From: an uncultured Jeotgalicoccus sp.
Lineage (GTDB): Bacteria > Bacillota > Bacilli > Staphylococcales > Salinicoccaceae
Direction of reading: 5' to 3'
Assembly (NCBI GenBank): GCA_947631305.1
Contig: CANRKV010000056.1
Location: 1-9,213 of the forward strand
DNA length: 9,213 nucleotides
Numbering within the stretch: the first letter of the stretch is position 1; each line of letters begins with the position of its first letter. A model generated the notes under the pieces. The model did no database searches, was not told where the DNA came from, and worked only from the letters and a program-made list of their open reading frames with translations. The position numbers were made by a program, and so were the translations under genes. This document shows, one piece after another, positions 1 through 5,396 of this stretch.

Positions 1-779
1 GTAATGCCATGCTCGATAACTTCCCCGTCGAGCATCACCATCGTACGGTCGCAGAGCATGCGGATAATTGCCAGGTCGTGCGATACGACAATCATGCTGA
101 CCCCCATATCGCGCTGAATTTCTTTTATCAGTTCAAGCACATCCGCCTGTACAGATAAATCGAGCCCTGTTGTTACCTCGTCCAATAATAAAATTGGCGG
201 GTAGTTCGATAATGCCTTCGCGATCTGCACACGCTGCTGCATTCCGCCTGAGAAGTTTTTCGGTGCTTCGTATTTACGGTCCAGAGAAATATTTACCTTC
301 TCTAAAAAATGATCGGCACGGTCCGTCATCTGACCGACGTTGCGGCTGCCGCTCGCAATAAGTTTTTCTGCGATGTTCGTCACCGATGAAAAATCCATCT
401 TTAATCCGAGAATAGGATTCTGGTAAACCATACCCAGCTGTTCGTTTCTGATTTGTCTTTTCTTCTGGCTGGACACGTCAAATACGTTGCCTTCCACCGT
501 ACTGTCTTCCGGCAGAATATAATTGCCTGACGTCGCATCCTGGTCAAAGTACATCATTTTCATTAATGTACTTTTCCCGCTGCCGCTTTCTCCGACAATG
601 CCGAGTATTTCTCCCTTATATAAATCAAATGACGCATCTCTTACTGCGAATACTGTATGGCAGTGTGGACACATGTTTTTCTGCAGTTCAAAAGACTGGT
701 CCCGGCAGTGTTCGCAGCCGCTGCCAAATTGTTTCGATAAATCTCTAATCGATAAAACTACATCATCATTTGCCGGCAT
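1..779 (-). CDS. phnK: C-P lyase system ATP-binding protein PhnK (3' end cut by window edge)
   Basis: ABC-type ATPase of the carbon-phosphorus lyase complex; in E. coli PhnK docks on the PhnGHIJ core through PhnJ. The visible 259 residues hold Walker A (GESGSGKST, 63-71), the Q-loop (VYQNP, 118-122), the signature FSGGMQQR (176-183), Walker B LLLDE (197-201) and the switch His (SHDL, His234). Walker B is followed by VTTGLD, where most ABC proteins have PTTGLD. Residues 22-40 form an extra segment between the first beta strand and Walker A with two knuckles, CEHC (22-25) and CPHC (37-40), absent from E. coli PhnK as I recall it; this could bind zinc. The ATG at 779 is chosen because GAGGAGG lies 9 bases upstream. 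The gene overlaps the end of phnJ by 14 bp, as expected for translational coupling. The C-terminus and any following phnL/phnM are outside the window. Confidence 0.93.
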   Translation of the reverse strand, partial: MPANDDVVLSIRDLSKQFGSGCEHCRDQSFELQKNMCPHCHTVFAVRDASFDLYKGEILGIVGESGSGKSTLMKMMYFDQDATSGNYILPEDSTVEGNVFDVSSQKKRQIRNEQLGMVYQNPILGLKMDFSSVTNIAEKLIASGSRNVGQMTDRADHFLEKVNISLDRKYEAPKNFSGGMQQRVQIAKALSNYPPILLLDEVTTGLDLSVQADVLELIKEIQRDMGVSMIVVSHDLAIIRMLCDRTMVMLDGEVIEHGI

Positions 780-1617
780 GTTGTACAGCCTCCTCATTCA
801 GCTTCTCAAGCATGTAGCTCGTATCATTCGTTACATAATAAGTCTCGCCTGTTTTTTCATCCTGCAGTTCATCCATATAAACACCTGACAAGCCGGATTC
901 ACGGCACACTTTATCGTCGAACTGTTCAACTTCAAATGGATAATCTTCAAATGCCAGCGACTCAACTTTCGTGTAAGGCGGCACTGCGTGAATTTTCTTC
1001 TCGCGTCCGGCTCCCAACAGAATCAGCCCTTCGTTGTAATTCATCTTCGGATTATCAAACCTTGGAATCGGACTCGGTGCCATCACGTAACGATCGTTTA
1101 CCATCACGGGATAATCCGCATCGTCAGTAATATGCCCGAATTTCATAATCTGTTCGAATAATTTTATAAACGCACCGCTGTACTCTTTATCACCGTGGAG
1201 CATTTTTGTTTTGCGTTCGCTGACTTCAACCGCTCTTAACGGTTCCGGCTGCGGCACCTGCAGCACTAATATCTGGAACGGCTTCAGCGGTACTTCAGGA
1301 ATTCTGTGTCTTGATTGAATGAGTGTCGCCTCGTCTGTATGAATCGTCTCGGCAACGCCTGTCGTGTTCTGCACGAGATTTCTTATATTCACCGCGTTGA
1401 CTGATTCATCCGAGCCCTGGTCAATAACTTTCAGCGTATCCTCTTTACCGACTAAAGACAGCGTCAGCTGCAGACCGCCTGTGCCCCAGCCGCGTGCAAT
1501 CGGCAGCTCACGTGATGCGAACGGTACCTGATAGCCCGGAATAGCGATGGCTTTTAACGTTTTTCTGCGTATTTCTTTTTTAGAATGTTCATCTAGAAAT
1601 GCGAAGTTCTGGCTCAC
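766..1617 (-). CDS. phnJ: C-P lyase subunit PhnJ, variant lacking three of four catalytic cysteines
   Basis: Homologue of alpha-D-ribose 1-methylphosphonate 5-phosphate C-P lyase, a radical-SAM enzyme in E. coli. At 283 residues it matches the E. coli length (281). Conserved blocks include AIPGYQVPF (25-33) with the glycyl-radical Gly28 (E. coli Gly32), GWGTGG, VIDQGSDE, TLIQSRHRIPE, PSPIPRFDNPKM and GAGREKKIHAVPP. The C-terminal region aligns without gaps to E. coli 241-272, but the CX2CX21C iron-sulphur motif is broken. Cys241 is kept (Cys238), whereas Cys244 is Ser241, Cys266 is Thr263 and the thiyl-radical Cys272 is Met269. Cys238 is the only cysteine in the protein. The start is GTG, preceded by AGGGGG at 7 bases and overlapping the phnI stop as GTGA. 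Identity as a PhnJ family member is secure; the standard radical-SAM reaction is doubtful. Confidence 0.93.
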   Translation of the reverse strand: MSQNFAFLDEHSKKEIRRKTLKAIAIPGYQVPFASRELPIARGWGTGGLQLTLSLVGKEDTLKVIDQGSDESVNAVNIRNLVQNTTGVAETIHTDEATLIQSRHRIPEVPLKPFQILVLQVPQPEPLRAVEVSERKTKMLHGDKEYSGAFIKLFEQIMKFGHITDDADYPVMVNDRYVMAPSPIPRFDNPKMNYNEGLILLGAGREKKIHAVPPYTKVESLAFEDYPFEVEQFDDKVCRESGLSGVYMDELQDEKTGETYYVTNDTSYMLEKLNEEAVQHAGK

Positions 1618-2693
1618 TGCTGTTCCCCCTTACTTTGACGCATACGGTCTAATTTCGATTGGAATGTTACGTAGTGCGGCAGTTTCAAGTGGGAGATAAA
1701 TCCTGTCGATTCAACGGAATCGATATGATACAGGACGAATTCATCATCACTTGTTGCAACGCCCGGCACCGGATGTTCAAGACTGTAATCTAGTACACTC
1801 ATTGCAATTGCTTTCGTTTCGTTCTGTCCGAAAACAAGTCCGTAGCCGATTTTAATCATAAGATCTTTGTCACCGGCATCCGAGTCATCTTCATCAAGAT
1901 CCGGCATAAATGCATCGATTTCTGTGACTTCAAAATCACCGATAAAGTATTCACCGTAATCATCGTCGGGATTAATATAAACAGGCTGCTGACCGACACG
2001 GCATTCACCGATATTCGGATGCGCTGAAATACCGTAACCGCGAATTTCCGCATAGCCGAGCGATGTTACCGCTCCTGTCTGTCCACGCGTTAATGCCTGC
2101 AGACGCTGACTCCTTGTACTTGGATACTCAATTGCTCTTTTCGTAATATCATCCGGCTCATCATTATTTTCTTCTTCTCTTTTGAAGAGTCCTTCATCTT
2201 CTAAATAGTCGATTACTTTCGGCAGTTTATCGAGTTCGTAATTGAACGGCACTTCTTTATACTTAATTGTCTCTTTCGGGCCATCCGAGAGTTCTTTTAA
2301 AGCATCATCCAAAAGGCGGTGCGTAAAGTCCGGAGATGCACCTAAAATCTGACCGCCGGGAATATCTTTAAAACTTGCCGACACCCGTCGTTCAACGAAC
2401 ATTTCACGCGTATCCGTTACCGTTGAATAATATAATCTCGGTAATGTCGAACGGTGTGCACGCATTAAGAAAACCGCTTCTTCCATATTTCCTTCTGCCT
2501 GCTTAATTGCGAGCGCCGCAGTATTACGGTCGTAAAAACTCGCTTCGCTCATAATCTGATTGATGAGCTGGCGCATATTTGTTTTAATCTTGTCGACTTC
2601 GATGTCCGTGCCTTCTTCGAGTCGTCTGTTTTTATACAAAATAACTGAGTTATTAATAGCATGTGCGCCGCCTTTAACCGCAACGTAACCCAT
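1614..2693 (-). CDS. phnI: C-P lyase core subunit PhnI
   Basis: In E. coli PhnI, with PhnG, PhnH and PhnL, replaces the adenine of ATP by a phosphonate to give ribose 1-alkylphosphonate 5-triphosphate. The 359-residue product is close to the E. coli length (354). It begins with the typical YVAVKGG (residues 3-9) and contains ALAIKQAEGN, RRVSASFKDIPGGQILG, DDITKRAIEYP, GYGLVFG and FISHLKLPHYV. The last holds the His pair of the PhnI/PhnJ interface (His335 and His340, spaced as His328/His333 in E. coli), so this metal-binding pair is retained although PhnJ has lost most cysteines. An acidic stretch (DLDEDDSDAGDKD) before GYGLVFG looks longer than in E. coli. A GGAGGT site precedes the ATG. The start directly abuts the phnH stop, and the stop overlaps the phnJ start by 4 bp. 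Confidence 0.96.
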   Translation of the reverse strand: MGYVAVKGGAHAINNSVILYKNRRLEEGTDIEVDKIKTNMRQLINQIMSEASFYDRNTAALAIKQAEGNMEEAVFLMRAHRSTLPRLYYSTVTDTREMFVERRVSASFKDIPGGQILGASPDFTHRLLDDALKELSDGPKETIKYKEVPFNYELDKLPKVIDYLEDEGLFKREEENNDEPDDITKRAIEYPSTRSQRLQALTRGQTGAVTSLGYAEIRGYGISAHPNIGECRVGQQPVYINPDDDYGEYFIGDFEVTEIDAFMPDLDEDDSDAGDKDLMIKIGYGLVFGQNETKAIAMSVLDYSLEHPVPGVATSDDEFVLYHIDSVESTGFISHLKLPHYVTFQSKLDRMRQSKGEQQ

Positions 2694-3254
2694 CTACAGC
2701 ACCTCCACTTTCGACGTTCTCGGAATCATTACCACGCCGTTATTTTTATCTGTCAGAATAAGATCAATACCGAGCGGAAACTCTTTGCACATCTCATTGC
2801 GGAGTTCAATCCAGCGGCTGTCCAAAGATAAACTTACATCTGTCGTATCCTTAATACCGGGACCGCTGAGACGGTATGCATTGCCTTCACCGATACTGTC
2901 CGCTTCGATTATTAACGTCGCCGACTTTTCCGGAGAAATTAAGATACCGTGCATAACTTCAGTAAAATATTCTTCTTTTAAATCCGCTTCTTTTGAGACG
3001 ATAAAGTCAGCAGTCGTGTAATCTTTGTTCGGTATGCCGCCTGTTAACACCTTCAATTCTTTGCGCATTGTTTTATCACGGGAGAAAAAAGAAATTTCAT
3101 TATCGAACAGCGTCATCGCAATAAGCAGTGCTGCATCGCTGAAATCCGAATAGTTTTTAACCTCTTCAGTAATTATCTCCGTGTGGCCGGGACGGCTCGC
3201 CGCGTTGACAAGCTGGCGGTACACCGTTTGTGTTGTATGTACTATAGTTTTCAC
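2694..3254 (-). CDS. phnH: C-P lyase core subunit PhnH
   Basis: PhnH is a structural subunit of the PhnGHIJ core complex needed for making the ribose-phosphonate nucleotide intermediate. The 186 residues compare with 194 in E. coli. Recognisable blocks are RQLVNAASRPG near the N-terminus (E. coli RRLLKAMSEPG), ATLIIEADSI, YRLSGPGI and the highly characteristic C-terminus FPLGIDLILT followed by IPRTSKVEVL (E. coli IPRTTHVEVC). The start is GTG at 3254, chosen because AGGAGG lies 6 bases upstream and overlaps the phnG stop codon. The phnG-phnH gap is 10 bp and there is no gap to phnI, so co-transcription is clear. Confidence 0.94.
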   Translation of the reverse strand: MKTIVHTTQTVYRQLVNAASRPGHTEIITEEVKNYSDFSDAALLIAMTLFDNEISFFSRDKTMRKELKVLTGGIPNKDYTTADFIVSKEADLKEEYFTEVMHGILISPEKSATLIIEADSIGEGNAYRLSGPGIKDTTDVSLSLDSRWIELRNEMCKEFPLGIDLILTDKNNGVVMIPRTSKVEVL

Positions 3255-3264
3255 CGGAATCCTC

Positions 3265-3684
3265 CTAGTCGTTCATCATTTCGAAACTGACTTTAGTCTG
3301 TAAAATCTTTTCAGTGCGTTCTGCAACATCATTTGCCTCAATATTTTTAAGCGTGTTTAAAATTTCATTTAACTCCGCTGTAAATTTTTCCAGTTTAAAA
3401 CTTAAATCGATAAAAGCCATTGCCTCTGAAAATTCTTCATCAGAACCTTTAACGAGACCGAGACCGACAGTTGAGCCATGTCTTATTTTGGATTCGGTAA
3501 CCAGTACCTCACCCATGTAAAATAAAGTATTTCTGGCATGCTCTCTCGTCTTCACCATCACGAGACCTTCATCCGGTTCGCTGATGATGTCAAATTCGAG
3601 TTCTTCTTTATACCTGTTATAAAAATCGAGAGCTTCTGTTCTGCCGTACTTCGCAAAAATACGCGTCCATTGTTTTCTGTGCAT
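3265..3684 (-). CDS. phnG: C-P lyase core subunit PhnG
   Basis: First gene of the phn operon; PhnG is a small subunit of the PhnGHIJ core. The 139-residue product (E. coli about 150) starts MHRKQW, resembling the family's RQHWM, followed by EGLVMVKTREH (E. coli TGLVQIQAR), FYMGEVLVTESKI (E. coli FFAGDATLTRAAV) and GLGLVKGSDEEFSEAMAFIDL (E. coli GYSWVQGRDKQHAERCALIDA), and ends with KVSFEMMND. An AAGGAGG site lies 7 bases before the ATG. Similarity to E. coli is moderate, but the order phnG-H-I-J-K makes the assignment firm. A 184-bp regulatory gap separates it from the regulator upstream. Confidence 0.93.
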   Translation of the reverse strand: MHRKQWTRIFAKYGRTEALDFYNRYKEELEFDIISEPDEGLVMVKTREHARNTLFYMGEVLVTESKIRHGSTVGLGLVKGSDEEFSEAMAFIDLSFKLEKFTAELNEILNTLKNIEANDVAERTEKILQTKVSFEMMND

Positions 3685-3731
3685 GTCACAACCTCCTTAT
3701 GATTTAATCCTAACTTGTTGCCAAGTTCAGT

Positions 3732-3760
3732 ATGATTAAGTGTTGGTAAAGGAATGTAAA
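3732..3760 (-). promoter_or_regulatory. Candidate sigma-A promoter of phnGHIJK
   Basis: On the minus strand TTTACA (3760-3755, 5 of 6 consensus) is followed by 17 bases and AATCAT (3737-3732, 4 of 6). It lies about 48 bp upstream of the phnG start, after the phnF terminator, which is where the operon must start its transcript. The -10 box is weak, so the exact start is uncertain. Confidence 0.5.
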
Positions 3761-3824
3761 CATTCAGTTGCCGATTATGTCGGTTTAATTAAAAAGATGA
3801 ATTAAGTGCTAATGAATAGGTAAA
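3735..3824 (+). repeat. Two-part direct repeat in the phnF-phnG gap
   Basis: ATTAAGTG followed by GGTAAA occurs at 3735-3750 (2 bases between the parts) and again at 3801-3824 (10 bases between). The first copy overlaps the spacer and -10 of the proposed phnG promoter. They may be additional regulator contact sites or chance in an AT-rich region. Confidence 0.3.
3752..3765. promoter_or_regulatory. Palindromic operator candidate for the PhnF-like regulator
   Basis: GAATGT-AA-ACATTC is a perfect 6-bp inverted repeat with a 2-bp centre. It covers the proposed -35 box of the phnG promoter, a typical repressor position. GntR/HutC-type proteins bind such short palindromes as dimers, and the gene for one lies directly upstream. 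The assignment to that protein is inference from position and symmetry. Confidence 0.45.
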
Positions 3825-3839
3825 CACTGACAAAACGAC

Positions 3840-3870
3840 AAAAAAAGACCAGGACTGTAAGTCCCGGCCT
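3840..3870 (-). terminator. Rho-independent terminator of phnF
   Basis: On the minus strand a 10-bp stem (AGGCCGGGAC, 3870-3861, with GTCCTGGTCT, 3855-3846; three G-U pairs) closes a 5-base loop and is followed by a T run (3846-3840). It starts inside the phnF stop codon, so the regulator transcript ends before the phn operon promoter. Confidence 0.85.
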
Positions 3871-4609
3871 AACTTTCATCAGAGAGCTGATGTTTAAACA
3901 AATCACTTCTGTATAATATTTTTACTCTTTCCAAACATTCATCCGTATCTTTATCGTACGTATCAGTTTCAAATACCATTAATGGAACGAGTTCACTGCA
4001 CTGCAGTAACTTCATTTCCTCCAGAGTTGGGAATTGTGCAGAAACTACGCGGTCTTTACTGATTAAATTCGTCCGTCCTGCCGTTTTAAAATAAGTGTAC
4101 ACAGATTGAAGGTCCGCTCTTTCATTATATATATGAGGAAACAGGTCTTCCCTTATATATGAAATATGAATTGCACAGGCTACTTCATTCACGATTCTTA
4201 AACGCGATACTTTAAATATTTTTACATCTTTACCGGCAGCAAGTGACTCACGGTAATGAATCTGTTCAGTATCACTTGCGTAATCCGCGTAAATAACCCG
4301 GCTTTCATACGGTATATTCTGTTCCTGCATTTTCTCGGAAAAACTAGTCGTCCCCGTGATCAAAAATTCAATCGTCGGCATCGGTTCATTCACAAAACGT
4401 CCGACACCCTGCCTGCCGTAAACGATTCCCATTTTTTCGAGCTGAACCAGTGCATTTCTCGCATCAATTCTTTTTGCACCGTACAGCTCCGCAAGTTCGT
4501 TTTCACTTGGCAGCCTGTCACCCGGCAGCAGTTCTTTCTCAAGTATCATTTCATGTACTTTACTTCTGATTAAAGTTTCTTTCGTTATTCCCGCTTTATC
4601 CAAAGCCAT
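3869..4609 (-). CDS. phnF: GntR-family (HutC/UTRA type) transcriptional regulator, PhnF-like
   Basis: A 246-residue DNA-binding regulator. Residues about 10-75 form a winged helix: the pattern LLPGDRLPSENELAELYG, then ARNALVQLEKMGIV, then GRQGVGRFV is the classic GntR signature. Residues about 85-235 resemble a UTRA ligand-binding domain, with the conserved VSRLRIVNEVACAIHISYI strand-helix region and a VPLMVFETDTYD strand near the end. Length matches E. coli PhnF (about 241). Its place directly upstream of phnG on the same strand, with its own terminator, suggests local control of the phn operon, probably as a ligand-released repressor. The ligand is unknown. The usual SRxTVR in the recognition helix reads KRIDAR here, so the operator may differ from known ones. 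GGAG lies 8 bases before the ATG. The family is certain; the name rests on context. Confidence 0.85.
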   Translation of the reverse strand: MALDKAGITKETLIRSKVHEMILEKELLPGDRLPSENELAELYGAKRIDARNALVQLEKMGIVYGRQGVGRFVNEPMPTIEFLITGTTSFSEKMQEQNIPYESRVIYADYASDTEQIHYRESLAAGKDVKIFKVSRLRIVNEVACAIHISYIREDLFPHIYNERADLQSVYTYFKTAGRTNLISKDRVVSAQFPTLEEMKLLQCSELVPLMVFETDTYDKDTDECLERVKILYRSDLFKHQLSDES

Positions 4610-4639
4610 GATTTATTCTCCTTATTACACGATAAATTA

Positions 4640-4645
4640 ATTATA
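4640..4645 (-). promoter_or_regulatory. Candidate -10 box of phnF
   Basis: A perfect TATAAT lies on the minus strand about 31 bp before the phnF start codon. No good -35 hexamer is seen at 16-18 bp (best TTAGTA), so the promoter may need an activator or be weak. Confidence 0.4.
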
Positions 4646-4677
4646 CACACATGCTGAAATTCATACTAATAATTACA

Positions 4678-4690
4678 ATAACCGAACATT
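4678..4690 (+). promoter_or_regulatory. PurR box 1
   Basis: ATAACCGAACATT matches the Bacillus PurR box consensus AWWWCCGAACWWT at all 13 positions. It lies upstream of xpt-pbuX, an operon known to belong to the PurR regulon in B. subtilis. The box is also about 70-80 bp upstream of the phnF start, so it could in principle influence both directions. Confidence 0.65.
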
Positions 4691-4708
4691 TTACTAATAT
4701 TTTGACTT

Positions 4709-4723
4709 TGAAAACGTTTTTCA
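4709..4723 (+). promoter_or_regulatory. Cre-like palindrome upstream of xpt
   Basis: TGAAAACGTTTTTCA contains the perfect palindrome AAAACGTTTT and resembles a catabolite (CcpA) site, TGNAARCGNWWWCA, except for one extra T. It lies between TTGACT (4702-4707) and TATATT (4729-4734), which at 21 bp apart are too widely spaced to be a good promoter pair. It may be a transcription factor site; which factor is uncertain. Confidence 0.25.
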
Positions 4724-4745
4724 CTAACTATATTACAAAAACATG

Positions 4746-4776
4746 TTGATATGTTCGTTATTTCTGTTAATATAAA
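4746..4776 (+). promoter_or_regulatory. Candidate xpt-pbuX promoter with degenerate PurR box 2
   Basis: TTGATA (4746-4751, 5 of 6) and TATAAA (4771-4776, 5 of 6) are 19 bp apart, longer than ideal; AATATA at 17 bp spacing is an alternative. An inverted, degenerate PurR box (4750-4762; its complement matches 11 of 13 positions) sits between them. A transcript from here would have a leader of only about 30 bases, too short for a purine riboswitch. Confidence 0.4.
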
Positions 4777-4814
4777 TACATTCATTAACTTACATAAATA
4801 AAGGAGCACTCGAA

Positions 4815-5396
4815 ATGGACTTGTTAAAAAGTAAAATTTTATCAGAAGGTATTGCACTTTCCGATAATGTATTAAAAGTAGATAAATTTTTAAATCATCA
4901 GATTGACCCTGAATTAATGGTCGAAATCGGCAAAGAATTTCACGCCAGGTTCAAAGATAATCAAATTACAAAAGTACTTACTTTAGAATCTTCAGGTATC
5001 GCGCCTGCGGTAATGACTGCATTGAACTTCGGTGTACCTGCCGTTTTCGCACGCAAAAGAAAATCTCTTACTTTTACTAATGATTTACTATCTGCACAAG
5101 TCTTTTCGTACACTAAGCAGGAAACAAACATGATCAGCGTATCTAATCAGTTTATCCAGCCTGGTGACAATATTTTAATTATCGATGATTTCCTTGCTAA
5201 CGGCGAAGCAGCAGGTGCACTGATCAGCATCGTTGAACAGGCTGACGCTCATGTTGCCGGACTCGGCATCGTTATTGAGAAATCATTCCAGAGTGGCGCA
5301 TCAATTCTAAAAGAGAAAAACTACCGCGTGGAATCACTTGCACGCATCCAGTCTCTGACTGACGGCACAATCACGTTCAACGAGGACACGGAATAA
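4815..5396 (+). CDS. xpt: Xanthine phosphoribosyltransferase
   Basis: Cytoplasmic purine salvage enzyme that converts xanthine plus PRPP to XMP. The 193 residues align end to end with B. subtilis Xpt (194): SDxVLKVDxFLNHQIDP near the N-terminus (residues 16-32), ESSGIAPAVMT (58-68), VFARKRKSLT (77-86), the PRPP-binding loop ILIIDDFLANGEA (120-132) and GYRVESLARIQSL-type C-terminus. AAGGAG lies 8 bases before the ATG. The last two bases of the TAA stop precede, and its final A is, the first base of the pbuX start (TAATG), so the two genes are translationally linked. It lacks the upstream guanine riboswitch expected for this operon in Bacillus and Staphylococcus. Confidence 0.97.
   Translation: MDLLKSKILSEGIALSDNVLKVDKFLNHQIDPELMVEIGKEFHARFKDNQITKVLTLESSGIAPAVMTALNFGVPAVFARKRKSLTFTNDLLSAQVFSYTKQETNMISVSNQFIQPGDNILIIDDFLANGEAAGALISIVEQADAHVAGLGIVIEKSFQSGASILKEKNYRVESLARIQSLTDGTITFNEDTE

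Noticed and set aside
860..912. A frameshift in phnJ as the cause of the missing cysteines (the neighbouring frame reads K-C-A-V-N-P-A-C near residue 238)
   Set aside because: The other two lost positions, Thr263 and Met269, sit in frame inside the well-conserved VxxDTxYx pattern, and the C-terminal alignment is gapless; the alternate frame does not give CxxC spacing either.
170..1130. Plus-strand open frames antisense to phnK and phnJ
   Set aside because: They are shadows of the well-supported minus-strand phn genes with no start signals or recognisable protein features.
4610..4814. Guanine riboswitch upstream of xpt
   Set aside because: The conserved purine-riboswitch core and its P1-P3 arrangement were not found by eye, and the leader is too short.
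4666..4857. Short minus-strand open frame overlapping the start of xpt
   Set aside because: It lies antisense to the xpt start and regulatory region, has no ribosome site and AT-rich low-complexity composition.
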